Part shown: in pieces, positions 45,234-55,158 of the stretch
Layout of the letters: the number at the start of each line of letters is the position of its first letter
Position numbering within the stretch: position 1 is the first letter of the stretch
Made by a program: the position numbers and the translations under genes
Notes under the pieces: generated by a model
Database searches by the model: none
What the model saw: only the letters and a program-made list of their open reading frames with translations
What the model was told of the DNA's origin: nothing
NCBI RefSeq assembly: GCF_001485415.1
Contig: NZ_BCMQ01000001.1
Coordinates: 414,861-478,860, forward strand
DNA from: Myroides odoratimimus
GTDB taxonomy: Bacteria; Bacteroidota; Bacteroidia; Flavobacteriales; Flavobacteriaceae
Direction of reading: 5' to 3'
Length of the DNA: 64,000 bases

Positions 45234-47294
45234 ATGATACAAGAACCTAAAAGATATACTATTACAGCAGCATTGCCTTATACGAATGGACCTATCCATA
45301 TCGGGCACTTAGCTGGTGTATATGTACCTGCTGATATTTATGCAAGATTCTTGCGTTTGCAAGGAAAGGACGTAGCGTTTATATGTGGAAGTGATGAGCA
45401 CGGAGTAGCTATTTCTATGAAAGCTAAAAAAGAGGGAATTACTCCTCAACAAGTAATTGATAAATACAATGGTATTATCAAGCAATCTTTTATGGACTTC
45501 GGTATCTCTTTAGACAATTACTCTCGTACTTCATCTTCTATTCACCATCAGACAGCTTCTGAATTCTTCAAGAAGTTATACAACGAAGGTAAATTTATAG
45601 AAGAAGTTACAGAACAATTATACGATGAGAAAGCTGATCAGTTCTTAGCTGACCGTTTCGTAACAGGTACTTGTCCTAAATGTGGTAATGAAGAAGCCTA
45701 TGGAGACCAATGTGAAAAATGTGGTACTTCATTAAACGCAACAGATTTAATCAATCCTAAGTCTACTATCACTGGGACTAAACCAATCTTAAAGTCAACT
45801 AAACATTGGTTCTTACCATTAGACCAATATGATACATTCTTACGTGAGTGGATCTTAGAAGGTCATAAAAATGACTGGAAACCTAATGTATATGGACAAG
45901 TTAAGTCTTGGCTAGAGGATGGGCTAAAGCCTCGTGCTGTAACGCGTGACTTAGACTGGGGTATCCCTGTACCTGTAGAAGGTGCTGAAGGAAAAGTTCT
46001 GTATGTATGGTTTGATGCTCCTATCGGATACATCTCATCTACTAAAGAATGGGCTCAGAGAGAAGGTAAAGACTGGGAACCATATTGGAAGTCTGATGAT
46101 ACTAAGTTAGTACACTTCATCGGTAAGGATAATATTGTATTCCACTGTGTGATATTCCCTGCGATGTTAAAAGCAGAAGGAAGCTATATCTTACCTGATA
46201 ACGTACCTGCTAATGAGTTCTTAAACTTAGAAGGTAATAAACTATCTACGTCTAAAAACTGGGCAGTATGGTTACACGAGTACTTAGAAGATTTCCCTGG
46301 TAAACAAGATGTATTGCGTTATGCTTTGACTTCTAACGCTCCTGAGACAAAAGACAACGACTTTACTTGGAAAGACTTCCAAGCTAGAAATAACAATGAG
46401 TTAGTAGCTATCTTCGGTAACTTTATTAACCGTGTGGTAGTATTGACTAATAAATATTACGAAGGTGTAGTGCCTCAACCAAATGAGTTCTCTGAAGTTG
46501 ATATCGCAACATTAACTGAGTTAAGAGCATATCCAAGTGTAATCGAAAGTTCTGTAGAGCGCTATAGATTCAGAGAGGCATTATCAGAGATGATGAATGT
46601 AGCTCGTCTAGGGAATAAGTACTTAGCTGATGAGGAACCTTGGAAACTAATCAAGGAGAACCCTGAAAGAGTAAAAACACAGATGTATGTAGCCTTACAA
46701 ATAGCTGCTGCATTAAGTACTTTAGCTGAACCATTCTTACCATTCACTGCTAACAAACTGAAATCTATTCTAAAAATAGATACCCCTATCCAATGGAGTA
46801 CTATCGCTGAAGATAAAGTATTATTACCTGCAGGACACACTATCGGACAAGCTGAACTATTATTCGCTAAGATAGAAGATGAAGAGGTGCAAAAACAATT
46901 GGATCGTCTAGAAGCTTCTAAAAAAGAAAATGCTGCTGCTGCAAAAGTAGTAGAGCCACAAAAAGAAACAGCTGTATATGAAGACTTCGCTAAGTTAGAC
47001 TTACGTGTAGGGACTATCGTAGAAGCTGAGAAAATGCCAAAAGCAAATAAGCTATTGGTATTAAAAGTAGATACTGGTATGGATGTGCGTACTATCGTAT
47101 CAGGTATTGCTGAACACTTCAAACCTGAGGATATCATCGGTAAGAGAGTGACGGTATTAGCTAACCTTGCTCCTCGTGCTCTAAGAGGGGTGGAGAGTCA
47201 AGGTATGATACTAATGACTGAAGACCAAGATGGCAAGTTAGTATTCGTGAATCCAGACGAACAAAATGTAAAAAACGGAGCTACGATTAATTAA
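45234..47294 (+). CDS. metG: Methionyl-tRNA synthetase
   Basis: This 686-residue class I synthetase charges tRNA-Met. The HIGH motif is residues 22-25 and the KMSKS equivalent is K336-LSTS-K341. A zinc knuckle has C147, C150, C160 and C163. The C-terminal 110 residues form a tRNA-binding OB domain ([15 protein letters not shown]), paralogous to csaA in this window. An Ala/Lys-rich linker (about residues 560-578) joins it to the body. It has its own promoter and terminator. Confidence 0.97.
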   Translation: MIQEPKRYTITAALPYTNGPIHIGHLAGVYVPADIYARFLRLQGKDVAFICGSDEHGVAISMKAKKEGITPQQVIDKYNGIIKQSFMDFGISLDNYSRTSSSIHHQTASEFFKKLYNEGKFIEEVTEQLYDEKADQFLADRFVTGTCPKCGNEEAYGDQCEKCGTSLNATDLINPKSTITGTKPILKSTKHWFLPLDQYDTFLREWILEGHKNDWKPNVYGQVKSWLEDGLKPRAVTRDLDWGIPVPVEGAEGKVLYVWFDAPIGYISSTKEWAQREGKDWEPYWKSDDTKLVHFIGKDNIVFHCVIFPAMLKAEGSYILPDNVPANEFLNLEGNKLSTSKNWAVWLHEYLEDFPGKQDVLRYALTSNAPETKDNDFTWKDFQARNNNELVAIFGNFINRVVVLTNKYYEGVVPQPNEFSEVDIATLTELRAYPSVIESSVERYRFREALSEMMNVARLGNKYLADEEPWKLIKENPERVKTQMYVALQIAAALSTLAEPFLPFTANKLKSILKIDTPIQWSTIAEDKVLLPAGHTIGQAELLFAKIEDEEVQKQLDRLEASKKENAAAAKVVEPQKETAVYEDFAKLDLRVGTIVEAEKMPKANKLLVLKVDTGMDVRTIVSGIAEHFKPEDIIGKRVTVLANLAPRALRGVESQGMILMTEDQDGKLVFVNPDEQNVKNGATIN

Positions 47295-47313
47295 TCAGAG
47301 CTTTTACAATAAC

Positions 47314-47346
47314 AAAAAGGCAGACTTTTAAAAGAGTCTGCCTTTT
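47314..47346. terminator. Bidirectional terminator between metG and the aldo/keto reductase gene
   Basis: The perfect stem AAAAAGGCAGACT / AGTCTGCCTTTTT has a self-complementary inner part. A-rich and T-rich flanks let it work on both strands. Confidence 0.9.
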
Positions 47347-47370
47347 TATTTATTTTGAATTTTCTGTCTA

Positions 47371-48321
47371 TTAATATTCACTCTCTTTATCTAATAGAGC
47401 TATCTCTTCTACTGATAACTTTATCTCAGTAGAACGGATCAAACTTTTTAACTGAGAGCTCGATGTAGCACTAACGATAGGAGTACTAATAGACGGTTTG
47501 TGTACTTGCCATGCTATAGCAATCTCTGCAATAGTGGCATTGTGCTGTTTTGCTAATATCTCTAGTTGATCTATAATACGCATTCCCCTCTCATTAATAT
47601 ACCCTTTCACCATATCCTTTCTAGAACTACCTTCTATATCATCTAAGTTTCTATACTTTCCACTTAAGAAACCACTTGCTAATGCAAAATAGCTCATTAC
47701 AGCAAGTTTTTCTTCTTCTACCAAGGGCAAATATTCATGCTCATACTTCTCTCTATCATAAAGGTTATAAAGGGGCTGTATAGCGATATACTCTGCCCAT
47801 CCCTTTTCTCGTGCAATAGCATTACTTGATTCAATGCGTTCAACCTCTAGATTAGACGCTCCTAAATATCTTACTTTACCAGCCTTAACTAAACTATTAA
47901 AAGTCTCCATCGTTTCTTCTTGTGAAGTCTCTAAGTCATCATAGTGAGAGAAATATAAATCAATATAATCTGTATTCAACCTCTTCAATGAAGCATCTAC
48001 ACATCCTTCAATATATCCTTTCTTAAGTCCTTTTGTTCCATCTCCCATAGTACCACCTACCTTAGTAGAAAGAACGATATCGTGACGCTTCTTACTTTCT
48101 TTAAACCACTTCCCTATTATTGCTTCAGATTCACCACCTACATTACCTGGCGCCCAATGAGAATAGTTATTAGCTGTATCTATAAAAGTTAGTCCATTGT
48201 AATATAACTCATCTAACATCTTAAATGATTCTTTCTCATCTAAAGTCCATCCAAACACATTACCTCCGAAAGACAAAGCTGGAACATATAACTCCGACTT
48301 TCCAAATTTATATTTTGCCAT
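47371..48321 (-). CDS. Aldo/keto reductase
   Basis: This 316-residue TIM barrel is a predicted NADP(H)-dependent oxidoreductase. The catalytic set is visible as D and Y in FIDTANNYS, K in VLSTKVGG and H in YFSHYDD. The C-terminal part (SATSSSQLKSLIRS) is typical of cofactor binding. The substrate is unknown. It lies alone between metG and a TonB-dependent receptor, on the minus strand. Confidence 0.92.
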   Translation of the reverse strand: MAKYKFGKSELYVPALSFGGNVFGWTLDEKESFKMLDELYYNGLTFIDTANNYSHWAPGNVGGESEAIIGKWFKESKKRHDIVLSTKVGGTMGDGTKGLKKGYIEGCVDASLKRLNTDYIDLYFSHYDDLETSQEETMETFNSLVKAGKVRYLGASNLEVERIESSNAIAREKGWAEYIAIQPLYNLYDREKYEHEYLPLVEEEKLAVMSYFALASGFLSGKYRNLDDIEGSSRKDMVKGYINERGMRIIDQLEILAKQHNATIAEIAIAWQVHKPSISTPIVSATSSSQLKSLIRSTEIKLSVEEIALLDKESEY

Positions 48322-48360
48322 AATTTTACATTTTTATTATACCCCTAAAGTTAAGCAATA

Positions 48361-48393
48361 AAAAAAGGAGACCATAAATGATCTCCTTTTTTG
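48361..48393 (-). terminator. Terminator after the TonB-dependent receptor gene
   Basis: The arms AAAAAAGGAGA and TCTCCTTTTTT have a 10-nt loop, with a T run on the minus strand, and lie about 20 nt after the stop. Confidence 0.8.
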
Positions 48394-48414
48394 TATATAT
48401 TTTGTGATAACTTA

Positions 48415-51192
48415 TTAGAAGTTATAACGTAATGTAAAGTTCCATGTTCTACCCGCACCTAATAAAACCTCGTTCTTCTCGCTAACGCCTTTCCAAGTTG
48501 CTTCACCTGGTCTAGCTTCATAGTTAGTTCTTGCCGAAGATATATAAGTTGTATCAAATACGTTATTCACGTTAACACGCATAGTAACAGAATTTGTTTT
48601 TTCTTTACCAACAGGTAATCTATAAGAAAGACCAGCATCAAATAAATTAAATGCAGGAAGTTTCATAGATCCACTCTTACCTTCTGCATCAGCTTTATCA
48701 ATTGCTAAAGATCCATAGAAATTATCATTGTATCTATAATTAGCATCGATTTTAAGTCCCTTAGCAATTTCGTAATTAGCCCCTAAGTTAATAATGAACT
48801 GTGGTGCTCCACCTACTTTTGCTCCATCAATGTATAAAGTCTGCGTTTTGAATCCAGAGTTTGGATCGCCTGGTGTATTATAGATAGGTGTATTATTTTC
48901 TTCATCGTAGTAGATACCAGATACATTAGATGCATATTTCCAATCTCCCCAAGAGAAAGACCCAGTAATATTTAATCTATCAATTGGATTATATAAGAAA
49001 TCCATCTCTACTCCTGTATGAATTTGCTCAATTCCACTTAATGTAGCAGTAGCATTATTCTCTTTACCTCCTGATGTATATCTAGTAGATGCTCTTAACA
49101 CTCTGTCATCCCAAGAAGTTCTATAAACGTTAACGTTTGCTCTAAACTTCTCACTTCTGAAACCATAACCTGCCTCAAGTCCAAAAATCTTTTCGTTTGT
49201 ACTACTTGGATTAATTGTATTTGAATTGTTTAAGAAAACTCCATTATTCATAAATGGCTGTCTTGAATAATATCCTGTGTTGAAAAACACATTGTGATTT
49301 TCATTAATATTATAGTTTACTCCCCCTTTAACATTTCCTCCTAAGATACTTTCCCAAGATGTCTTCTGTTCACCAGAATCAGCAGTATGGTTAAAGTAAT
49401 CAACTCTTTGCATCCATTGATTAGAAATAGCTCCTTGAACGAATACTGATAGATTATCTTTTGAATACTCAACTTGTCCAAATCCTCCTAACCACTTAAC
49501 ATTTCCATCATTGTGGTATCCTACTTTTTCTCTTCCGTTCCAATCAACCCAAGGATTCATTGAAGCTTTAGCATCATAAGTTTGACTCACAACATAAGAG
49601 CCAGTATAATTTTTATTGTTATTAACAACAAAACCATCAGCCCCCATTAAGTTATCTAATAACTGGTAGTGATAACCTTTATAAATACGAGCATCTAAAC
49701 CAAAGTCAACAGTCCAATTATCATTAACTTTTGCATTCATATTCATAACTGTTCCATACCAGTCATGTGAGTTAATACTAGATCTTCTAGCCCATCCACC
49801 GTCTCCAGCATTTTTATAATTTGTATCCACATAATATTTACCATCTTCGCTAGCAATATTATTAGGATGCTTCCAATCAGCTACTGTCTCTCCTCTATTC
49901 CAAGCTGCAATATCATCAAATCTCATATGTCCATTTGCATCTCTTACTTCAGTACCAAAGTCTCTGTATCCACTTGGTCCACCACCAATTGTACCGGTTC
50001 CTCCTCCACGTCCCCATGAAGCATAAACTACAGTACCAAATGTCCATGTCTCGTTAATATTGAAATCATAGTTCAAAGACATAACTGGTTTGTTATAGTA
50101 ATTAGATTTAAAATTAAATCTCTCACCATTATAGAATCCTGTATCAGGATTATATCTCTTATTTAATTCTCCGTTATTATACTTCTTAATATTTTCGATT
50201 GACATAGAAGTACTACGTTGATCGTGATCTTGTTTAGCTCCAGTAAAAGTAAACTGTAAATTATGACGACTATCTTTAGATTTATACCCTAATCCTAAAT
50301 AATAATTTACTCCTTCAAATCCAGTACCTTCAACATAACCATTACCTCTAGTGTATCCTAATAAAATAGAAGCAGAAAGCCCATTCTCTAATACCCCAGT
50401 ATTGTAAGAAGCAAGTCCTTTAAAGTAATCATTATTACCTACTCCCGCAGAAATAGACCCTCCTTCTCTAGCATCAGAAGTACGTGTTAATACGTTAATT
50501 GTCCCTCCCACAGAAGAGATAGCTAATTTAGATGATCCTAATCCTCGTTGCACTTGCATAGCAGATGTAACATCTGATAAACCAGCCCAATTTGACCAGT
50601 ACACAGAACCACCTTCCATATCATTAACAGGCATACCGTTAATTAACACAGCAATGTTCTTTTGATCAAATCCACGAATATTGATATTAGAATCTCCATA
50701 ACCTCCACCACCTTTAGAAGCATACACAGATGGAGTTGTGTTTAAAATTTCAGGAAACTCTTGAGAACCAAGTTTTTCTTGAATTTCAGCAGCTTTAATT
50801 GTAGAAACAGCTACTGGAGTTTTACGATCTTTTGCTACGTCAGCAACACCCATAATAACGATGTCATCTAACATATTTTGGTCAGCAGCAAGTACTACAG
50901 TCCCAAGATCTACTTTCTTATCAGCGCCAACTTTGAAAGCTACAGTCTTAGACTGATATCCAATAAAAGAGATAACAACTTCTCCTTTATCCTCAGAAAC
51001 ATTCAGTTCGAACTTACCATCCATATCAGATGATGCGCCGTTCAGAGTTCCTTTTACTATGATTGCCGCTCCAGGTAATCCCGATTGGAATTCACCATCT
51101 ATAACAACACCAGTAATTTTGTTTTGTGAAAGTGCAGATACTGAGGTAAATACCATTACCATCATCAGCATCCAGTTCTTCAAGTTTTTCAT
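48415..51192 (-). CDS. TonB-dependent receptor with N-terminal carboxypeptidase-regulatory-like domain
   Basis: This outer membrane transporter has 925 residues from the chosen start. I chose the ATG at 51192 (MKNLKNWMLMMVMVFT, a normal signal peptide) over an in-frame ATG 51 nt upstream, which would give an implausible N-terminus and would overlap the -7 promoter box. A beta-sandwich domain follows the signal (about residues 26-100), then the plug with GGYGDSNINIRGFDQKNIAV, then the beta-barrel ending in ...NFTLRYNF, with the terminal Phe needed for barrel assembly. The substrate is unknown and no SusD partner is adjacent. Confidence 0.92.
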   Translation of the reverse strand: MKNLKNWMLMMVMVFTSVSALSQNKITGVVIDGEFQSGLPGAAIIVKGTLNGASSDMDGKFELNVSEDKGEVVISFIGYQSKTVAFKVGADKKVDLGTVVLAADQNMLDDIVIMGVADVAKDRKTPVAVSTIKAAEIQEKLGSQEFPEILNTTPSVYASKGGGGYGDSNINIRGFDQKNIAVLINGMPVNDMEGGSVYWSNWAGLSDVTSAMQVQRGLGSSKLAISSVGGTINVLTRTSDAREGGSISAGVGNNDYFKGLASYNTGVLENGLSASILLGYTRGNGYVEGTGFEGVNYYLGLGYKSKDSRHNLQFTFTGAKQDHDQRSTSMSIENIKKYNNGELNKRYNPDTGFYNGERFNFKSNYYNKPVMSLNYDFNINETWTFGTVVYASWGRGGGTGTIGGGPSGYRDFGTEVRDANGHMRFDDIAAWNRGETVADWKHPNNIASEDGKYYVDTNYKNAGDGGWARRSSINSHDWYGTVMNMNAKVNDNWTVDFGLDARIYKGYHYQLLDNLMGADGFVVNNNKNYTGSYVVSQTYDAKASMNPWVDWNGREKVGYHNDGNVKWLGGFGQVEYSKDNLSVFVQGAISNQWMQRVDYFNHTADSGEQKTSWESILGGNVKGGVNYNINENHNVFFNTGYYSRQPFMNNGVFLNNSNTINPSSTNEKIFGLEAGYGFRSEKFRANVNVYRTSWDDRVLRASTRYTSGGKENNATATLSGIEQIHTGVEMDFLYNPIDRLNITGSFSWGDWKYASNVSGIYYDEENNTPIYNTPGDPNSGFKTQTLYIDGAKVGGAPQFIINLGANYEIAKGLKIDANYRYNDNFYGSLAIDKADAEGKSGSMKLPAFNLFDAGLSYRLPVGKEKTNSVTMRVNVNNVFDTTYISSARTNYEARPGEATWKGVSEKNEVLLGAGRTWNFTLRYNF

Positions 51193-51226
51193 TTTGTAAG
51201 TGTAAGTGATAAAATTATTTTCGCAA

Positions 51227-51234
51227 CAAATGTA
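51227..51234 (-). promoter_or_regulatory. -7 promoter box before the TonB-dependent receptor gene
   Basis: On the minus strand the stretch reads TACATTTG, a perfect TAnnTTTG match, 35 nt before the proposed start. A TTG lies 16 nt further upstream. Confidence 0.55.
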
Positions 51235-51296
51235 CAAAAACATCCATACTCAATGTTACCAAAACATTAAAATTAACGTTTTATCACTATTTAGAC

Positions 51297-52922
51297 TTAT
51301 TCTACAACTCTATTTTTTACAAAATAACGCAATAAAAAAGCAGTTGAACTATCATGTTCACATATATTTTTAGATTTAATTTCATTTTGTATATTCTTTG
51401 CCAAAATCTTTCCGTACTCTACACCGAACTGATCGAAGCTATAAATATTCCAAATTACCCCTTGAACGAACGTCTTATGTTCATATAGTGCGATTAACTC
51501 ACCTAAACTTTTAGGAGTTAATTTGTCAATTAAAATTGTATTTGATGGTTTATTACCACAAAACTCTCTAAAGTTACTTAAAAAAGGTCCTCCATCACTT
51601 TCATACTCTTCCCCTATCTTTCCGTTTAACAAAGCTTCGCTTTGACCAAAGAAGTTAGACATCAATATATCGTGATTAGTACTCTCCTTGAAATGAGGGT
51701 TTACAAAACCAATAAAGTCAATAGGGATTACCTTAGTACCTTGGTGAAATAGCTGAAAGAAAGCATGCTGAGCAGAAACTCCTACTTCTCCCCATATTAG
51801 TGTACCTGTTTGATAATTGACTGGTGCTCCACTTCTATCCTTATTTTTACCATTACTCTCCATAATCATCTGCTGTAAGTGAGCAGGTAACTTGCCAAGT
51901 AACTGACTATAAGGAACGACAGCTTCTGTCTCATATCCATAAAAGTTATTATACCACACACTTAGAAGAGCCATCAGTACAGGTAAATTCTCCTTAAACT
52001 CAGCTTCTTTAAAATGCTTATCCATAGCATGAGCTCCTTCTAGAAGTTCTTCAAAGTGATCATATCCCACAGCCAAAGCAATAGAAATTCCAACAGCACT
52101 CCACAGAGAAAATCGTCCTCCAACAAAATCCCACATAGGATATATGTTCTCTCGTTTTACTCCAAAGCTCATCGCCTCTTCTATCGCTACAGAAACACCT
52201 ACATAATGAGCACTCAAATCAATAGTTCCAAGATGACCTTCTAACCAAGATTTAATCTTCTTTGCATTCTCTATTGTCTCTTGAGTAGTAAATGTCTTAG
52301 AAACAATAAGAACTAAAGTAGTCTCAGGATTAAGTTTATTTAATACTGATTGTAAATAATCATCATCAACATTAGAAATATAATGCATTCCTAATTCAGT
52401 ACGATAGTTAGCTAATGCATGTACTACCATTTTAGGACCTAAGTCTGACCCCCCTATACCTACATTAATAACATCGGTAAATTTCTTACCTGAATGAGAA
52501 GTATAAGAACCATTTAATACCTTAGCAGTAAATTCTTTAATTCGTTTGCGAGTATCTTGTATCTCTGTTAGAACGTTCTCTCCATGAACAAGAACAGAAG
52601 AATTAGGAGACAAATCTCTTAAGGCCGTATGCAATACAGCTCTTTTCTCAGTTGCATTAATAATATCTCCTTTATACATTGCTTGAATTGCTTCTTTTAG
52701 ATTCAATTCATTAGCAAGCTCTAACAATATATTTATTGTTTCCTCTGTAATCTTATTTTTTGAATAATCTAGCAAGAAATCTTCCCACTGAATATTCATT
52801 TTATTAGCTCTTTCAGGATCCTCAGCAAACAATTTTTGCATCTGAACAAACTCCATTTGACCGTAATGCTCCCTAAGCTTCTTCCAAGCTAAAGTTCCAG
52901 AAGGATTTATACTCTCTAACAT
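51297..52922 (-). CDS. pgi: Glucose-6-phosphate isomerase
   Basis: This 541-residue enzyme interconverts glucose 6-phosphate and fructose 6-phosphate. The signature DFVGGRFSLWSAVG near residue 264 and the GIGGSDLGPKMV phosphate-binding stretch near residue 155 identify it. The length is normal. It is the last gene of a minus-strand unit with the M23 peptidase, tryptophan dioxygenase and DUF3108 genes and begins 19 nt after the M23 gene. Confidence 0.96.
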   Translation of the reverse strand: MLESINPSGTLAWKKLREHYGQMEFVQMQKLFAEDPERANKMNIQWEDFLLDYSKNKITEETINILLELANELNLKEAIQAMYKGDIINATEKRAVLHTALRDLSPNSSVLVHGENVLTEIQDTRKRIKEFTAKVLNGSYTSHSGKKFTDVINVGIGGSDLGPKMVVHALANYRTELGMHYISNVDDDYLQSVLNKLNPETTLVLIVSKTFTTQETIENAKKIKSWLEGHLGTIDLSAHYVGVSVAIEEAMSFGVKRENIYPMWDFVGGRFSLWSAVGISIALAVGYDHFEELLEGAHAMDKHFKEAEFKENLPVLMALLSVWYNNFYGYETEAVVPYSQLLGKLPAHLQQMIMESNGKNKDRSGAPVNYQTGTLIWGEVGVSAQHAFFQLFHQGTKVIPIDFIGFVNPHFKESTNHDILMSNFFGQSEALLNGKIGEEYESDGGPFLSNFREFCGNKPSNTILIDKLTPKSLGELIALYEHKTFVQGVIWNIYSFDQFGVEYGKILAKNIQNEIKSKNICEHDSSTAFLLRYFVKNRVVE

Positions 52923-52941
52923 CTCTACAACTAACTAACTT

Positions 52942-54183
52942 TTATTCTCCTTTAAATTTTTCGTTTAATGCCTTGTCTAATTCAGCTTTAAGTGGTGTAA
53001 TATATTCTTTAAATGCTGGTAATTCTTTCTTCTCCATCGGAACAGAATTAGGTAAAGACTGATTCAAAGGATCGACCTGTACTCCATTCTTCCAAAAGCG
53101 ATAACACACGTGTGGTCCAGTCGCTAAGCCAGTACTCCCTACAAGTCCTATTGTCTGTCCCTGATCTACCCTTTGTCCTACTTTTACAAGTATTTTAGAC
53201 ATATGTAAATATTGAGTAGAATATGTACCATTGTGTTTTACTTTTACAAAGTTACCATTTCCTGCTGTATATCCAGCTCTTTCTACTACACCAGATGCAG
53301 TAGTCATGATTGGCGTTCCTGTAGGAGCTGCATAATCTGTTCCATTATGAGACTTCCATTTCTTCTGTACAGGGTGAAAACGATTTTTTGAATATTTTGA
53401 AGTAATTCTAAAGAACTTCAAAGGAGCCTTTAAGAACATACTCTTCATTGGTCGTCCCTCTTCATCAAAATATTCAGTAGCTTTAGAATCTTGTCTTTTA
53501 TAAGGAAAAGAATACAAATCCTTCCCACGATATCTAAAGTAAGCAGCATCTATCTTAGACACTCCTAAATAAATAGTATCATTAATATACTTTTCCTCTA
53601 TTGTAAAAGCAAATCTGTCTTCTGGTTGTAATTTAAAGAAGTCAATAGACCATGCAAAGATCTGTGACATTTTAGTCGCTAGAGATTGATCTACACCTTC
53701 TTTACTTAAACTTAATGAAAGCGATCCTTCTATTTCTGAAGCAACTGTTCTACGCTTAATAGTTACTGGATAAGTAATTGTGTAAGCACTAATCGAGTCA
53801 CGCAAATCGATAACCTGATATCCAGATATATTAGGATGATAGATAAATGCAGCTAACTTCTCTTGATCCTTTCTATACTTAACCAAAGCATAAGGTTGAC
53901 CAACGCGAATATTACGTACATTGAATGTATCTTTTACTTGCGTAACTATATTATGAACTTCAGTAGAACCAATATTATTATTCCCGAAGATCTTCCCAAT
54001 ATTATCTCCACTTCGAATAGTATCTTCTACTAAAACGTAATCTTTTAAATCAAAACCATATAATTCTCCTACAATCTCTTCTACATGCTCCTTTTCTGGT
54101 TGGGCTTCTATAGTAACCTCTTCCGTTTTTTTACATGAGATAAGTGCTGTAGCGATTAGTACACTATAAATAAATTGCTTCAA
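52942..54183 (-). CDS. M23 family peptidase (LytM-like), lipoprotein
   Basis: This 413-residue protein has a signal peptide with the lipobox LISC (Cys17) and a LysM-like or related N-terminal region (about 55-105). The catalytic domain (about 275-375) has H279 and D283 in SHNGTDY, and H327 in QYLHMS. The usual HxH motif reads H358-V-C360 (GPHVCYRF), so a Cys replaces the second His that normally binds zinc. It probably cuts peptidoglycan crosslinks or supports division-related cleavage. It lies between the tryptophan dioxygenase gene (39 nt) and pgi (19 nt). Confidence 0.9.
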   Translation of the reverse strand: MKQFIYSVLIATALISCKKTEEVTIEAQPEKEHVEEIVGELYGFDLKDYVLVEDTIRSGDNIGKIFGNNNIGSTEVHNIVTQVKDTFNVRNIRVGQPYALVKYRKDQEKLAAFIYHPNISGYQVIDLRDSISAYTITYPVTIKRRTVASEIEGSLSLSLSKEGVDQSLATKMSQIFAWSIDFFKLQPEDRFAFTIEEKYINDTIYLGVSKIDAAYFRYRGKDLYSFPYKRQDSKATEYFDEEGRPMKSMFLKAPLKFFRITSKYSKNRFHPVQKKWKSHNGTDYAAPTGTPIMTTASGVVERAGYTAGNGNFVKVKHNGTYSTQYLHMSKILVKVGQRVDQGQTIGLVGSTGLATGPHVCYRFWKNGVQVDPLNQSLPNSVPMEKKELPAFKEYITPLKAELDKALNEKFKGE

Positions 54184-54222
54184 AACTCTAAAATATCTTT
54201 ATTTTCAACTTCTTCTCCTTTA

Positions 54223-55143
54223 CTATTTCCCCCAATTCGCTTTTTCTTCCTCACTCCATAACTCTGGAAAGAATATGCGCTTCTGATATTGTGGCAACAT
54301 ATACTTTTTCCAATCGCTTCCTCCAGTAGCTTCTTTTGTTTCTCCTGGATTACTTTCAAGATACTTAAGTGCAGCTTCATAATGCCCCATTACCCATACA
54401 ACATTAACTGTTTTATCAAAATGACGCATCGCTTCTATCAACCCCTTATCTGATTTGGCTTCTAGGGGTAATTTCACAAATTTCTGCCATAAATTTGTTT
54501 TTTCATAATCTTTCATGGCTTTAACAAAAGTTTCACAATATCTATTTTCAAACTCTTTCAATAGATATGATTTCTCTCCTGTCTTATAGTCTTTACCTGC
54601 TGCCTGCCAATACATATATTCTAACGCCTCTTTTTCAGAAATATTTTGTGGTAAATCATTTACAAATCTCTTATCGATTAAATTAATCCAATCTGTACAA
54701 CCAAACTCAATTAATCGATACTGACTACTCTGAAATCCACTTGCAGGAGCTAGAGTATTTCTAAATTTCAAATACTGCTCTACCTCCATACCATCTTTCA
54801 TAATCGTAAACGAAGACGTAAGCATATCAAAATAACGACTTATTCTAGCTAGCCGTTCTTTAAAAAACTCTACCGTTAAGCTCTCATCATTACACTCACT
54901 TACCTGATTCAGCTCCCACAATATCATTTTAAATAATAGCTCATTCACTTGATGATACATAATAAACACCATCTCATCGGGCAAGACGGTTCTCTGAGTC
55001 TGGAGATTTAGCAATGCATCAGTTTGGATATAATCCCAATACGTAATAGGTTTAGCATACAACATGCCTTCTATTTGAGTTTCTGCCTTAATTCCTAAAT
55101 CATTAAAGCGATCCACTACCTCAGAGAATTTTTTATCGATCAT
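54223..55143 (-). CDS. Tryptophan 2,3-dioxygenase
   Basis: This 306-residue heme enzyme opens the indole ring of tryptophan to give N-formylkynurenine. Expected residues are visible: H64 in MYHQVNELL, R128 in FRNTLAPASGFQS, H254 (heme ligand) in VMGHYEAALKYL, and a GGS at 274-276 near the substrate. No other kynurenine pathway gene is in the window. It starts 15 nt after the DUF3108 gene. Confidence 0.93.
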   Translation of the reverse strand: MIDKKFSEVVDRFNDLGIKAETQIEGMLYAKPITYWDYIQTDALLNLQTQRTVLPDEMVFIMYHQVNELLFKMILWELNQVSECNDESLTVEFFKERLARISRYFDMLTSSFTIMKDGMEVEQYLKFRNTLAPASGFQSSQYRLIEFGCTDWINLIDKRFVNDLPQNISEKEALEYMYWQAAGKDYKTGEKSYLLKEFENRYCETFVKAMKDYEKTNLWQKFVKLPLEAKSDKGLIEAMRHFDKTVNVVWVMGHYEAALKYLESNPGETKEATGGSDWKKYMLPQYQKRIFFPELWSEEEKANWGK

Positions 55144-55158
55144 ACTTTTATTAACTAA

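Noticed and set aside
46562..47137. 191-codon minus-strand frame inside metG
   Set aside because: It is fully contained in a well-supported gene, has a Ser/Ala/Asn-rich composition typical of antisense shadows and no start context.
51193..51243. Longer N-terminus for the TonB-dependent receptor
   Set aside because: The upstream ATG would place 17 odd residues before a normal signal peptide and would overlap the promoter -7 box at 51227.
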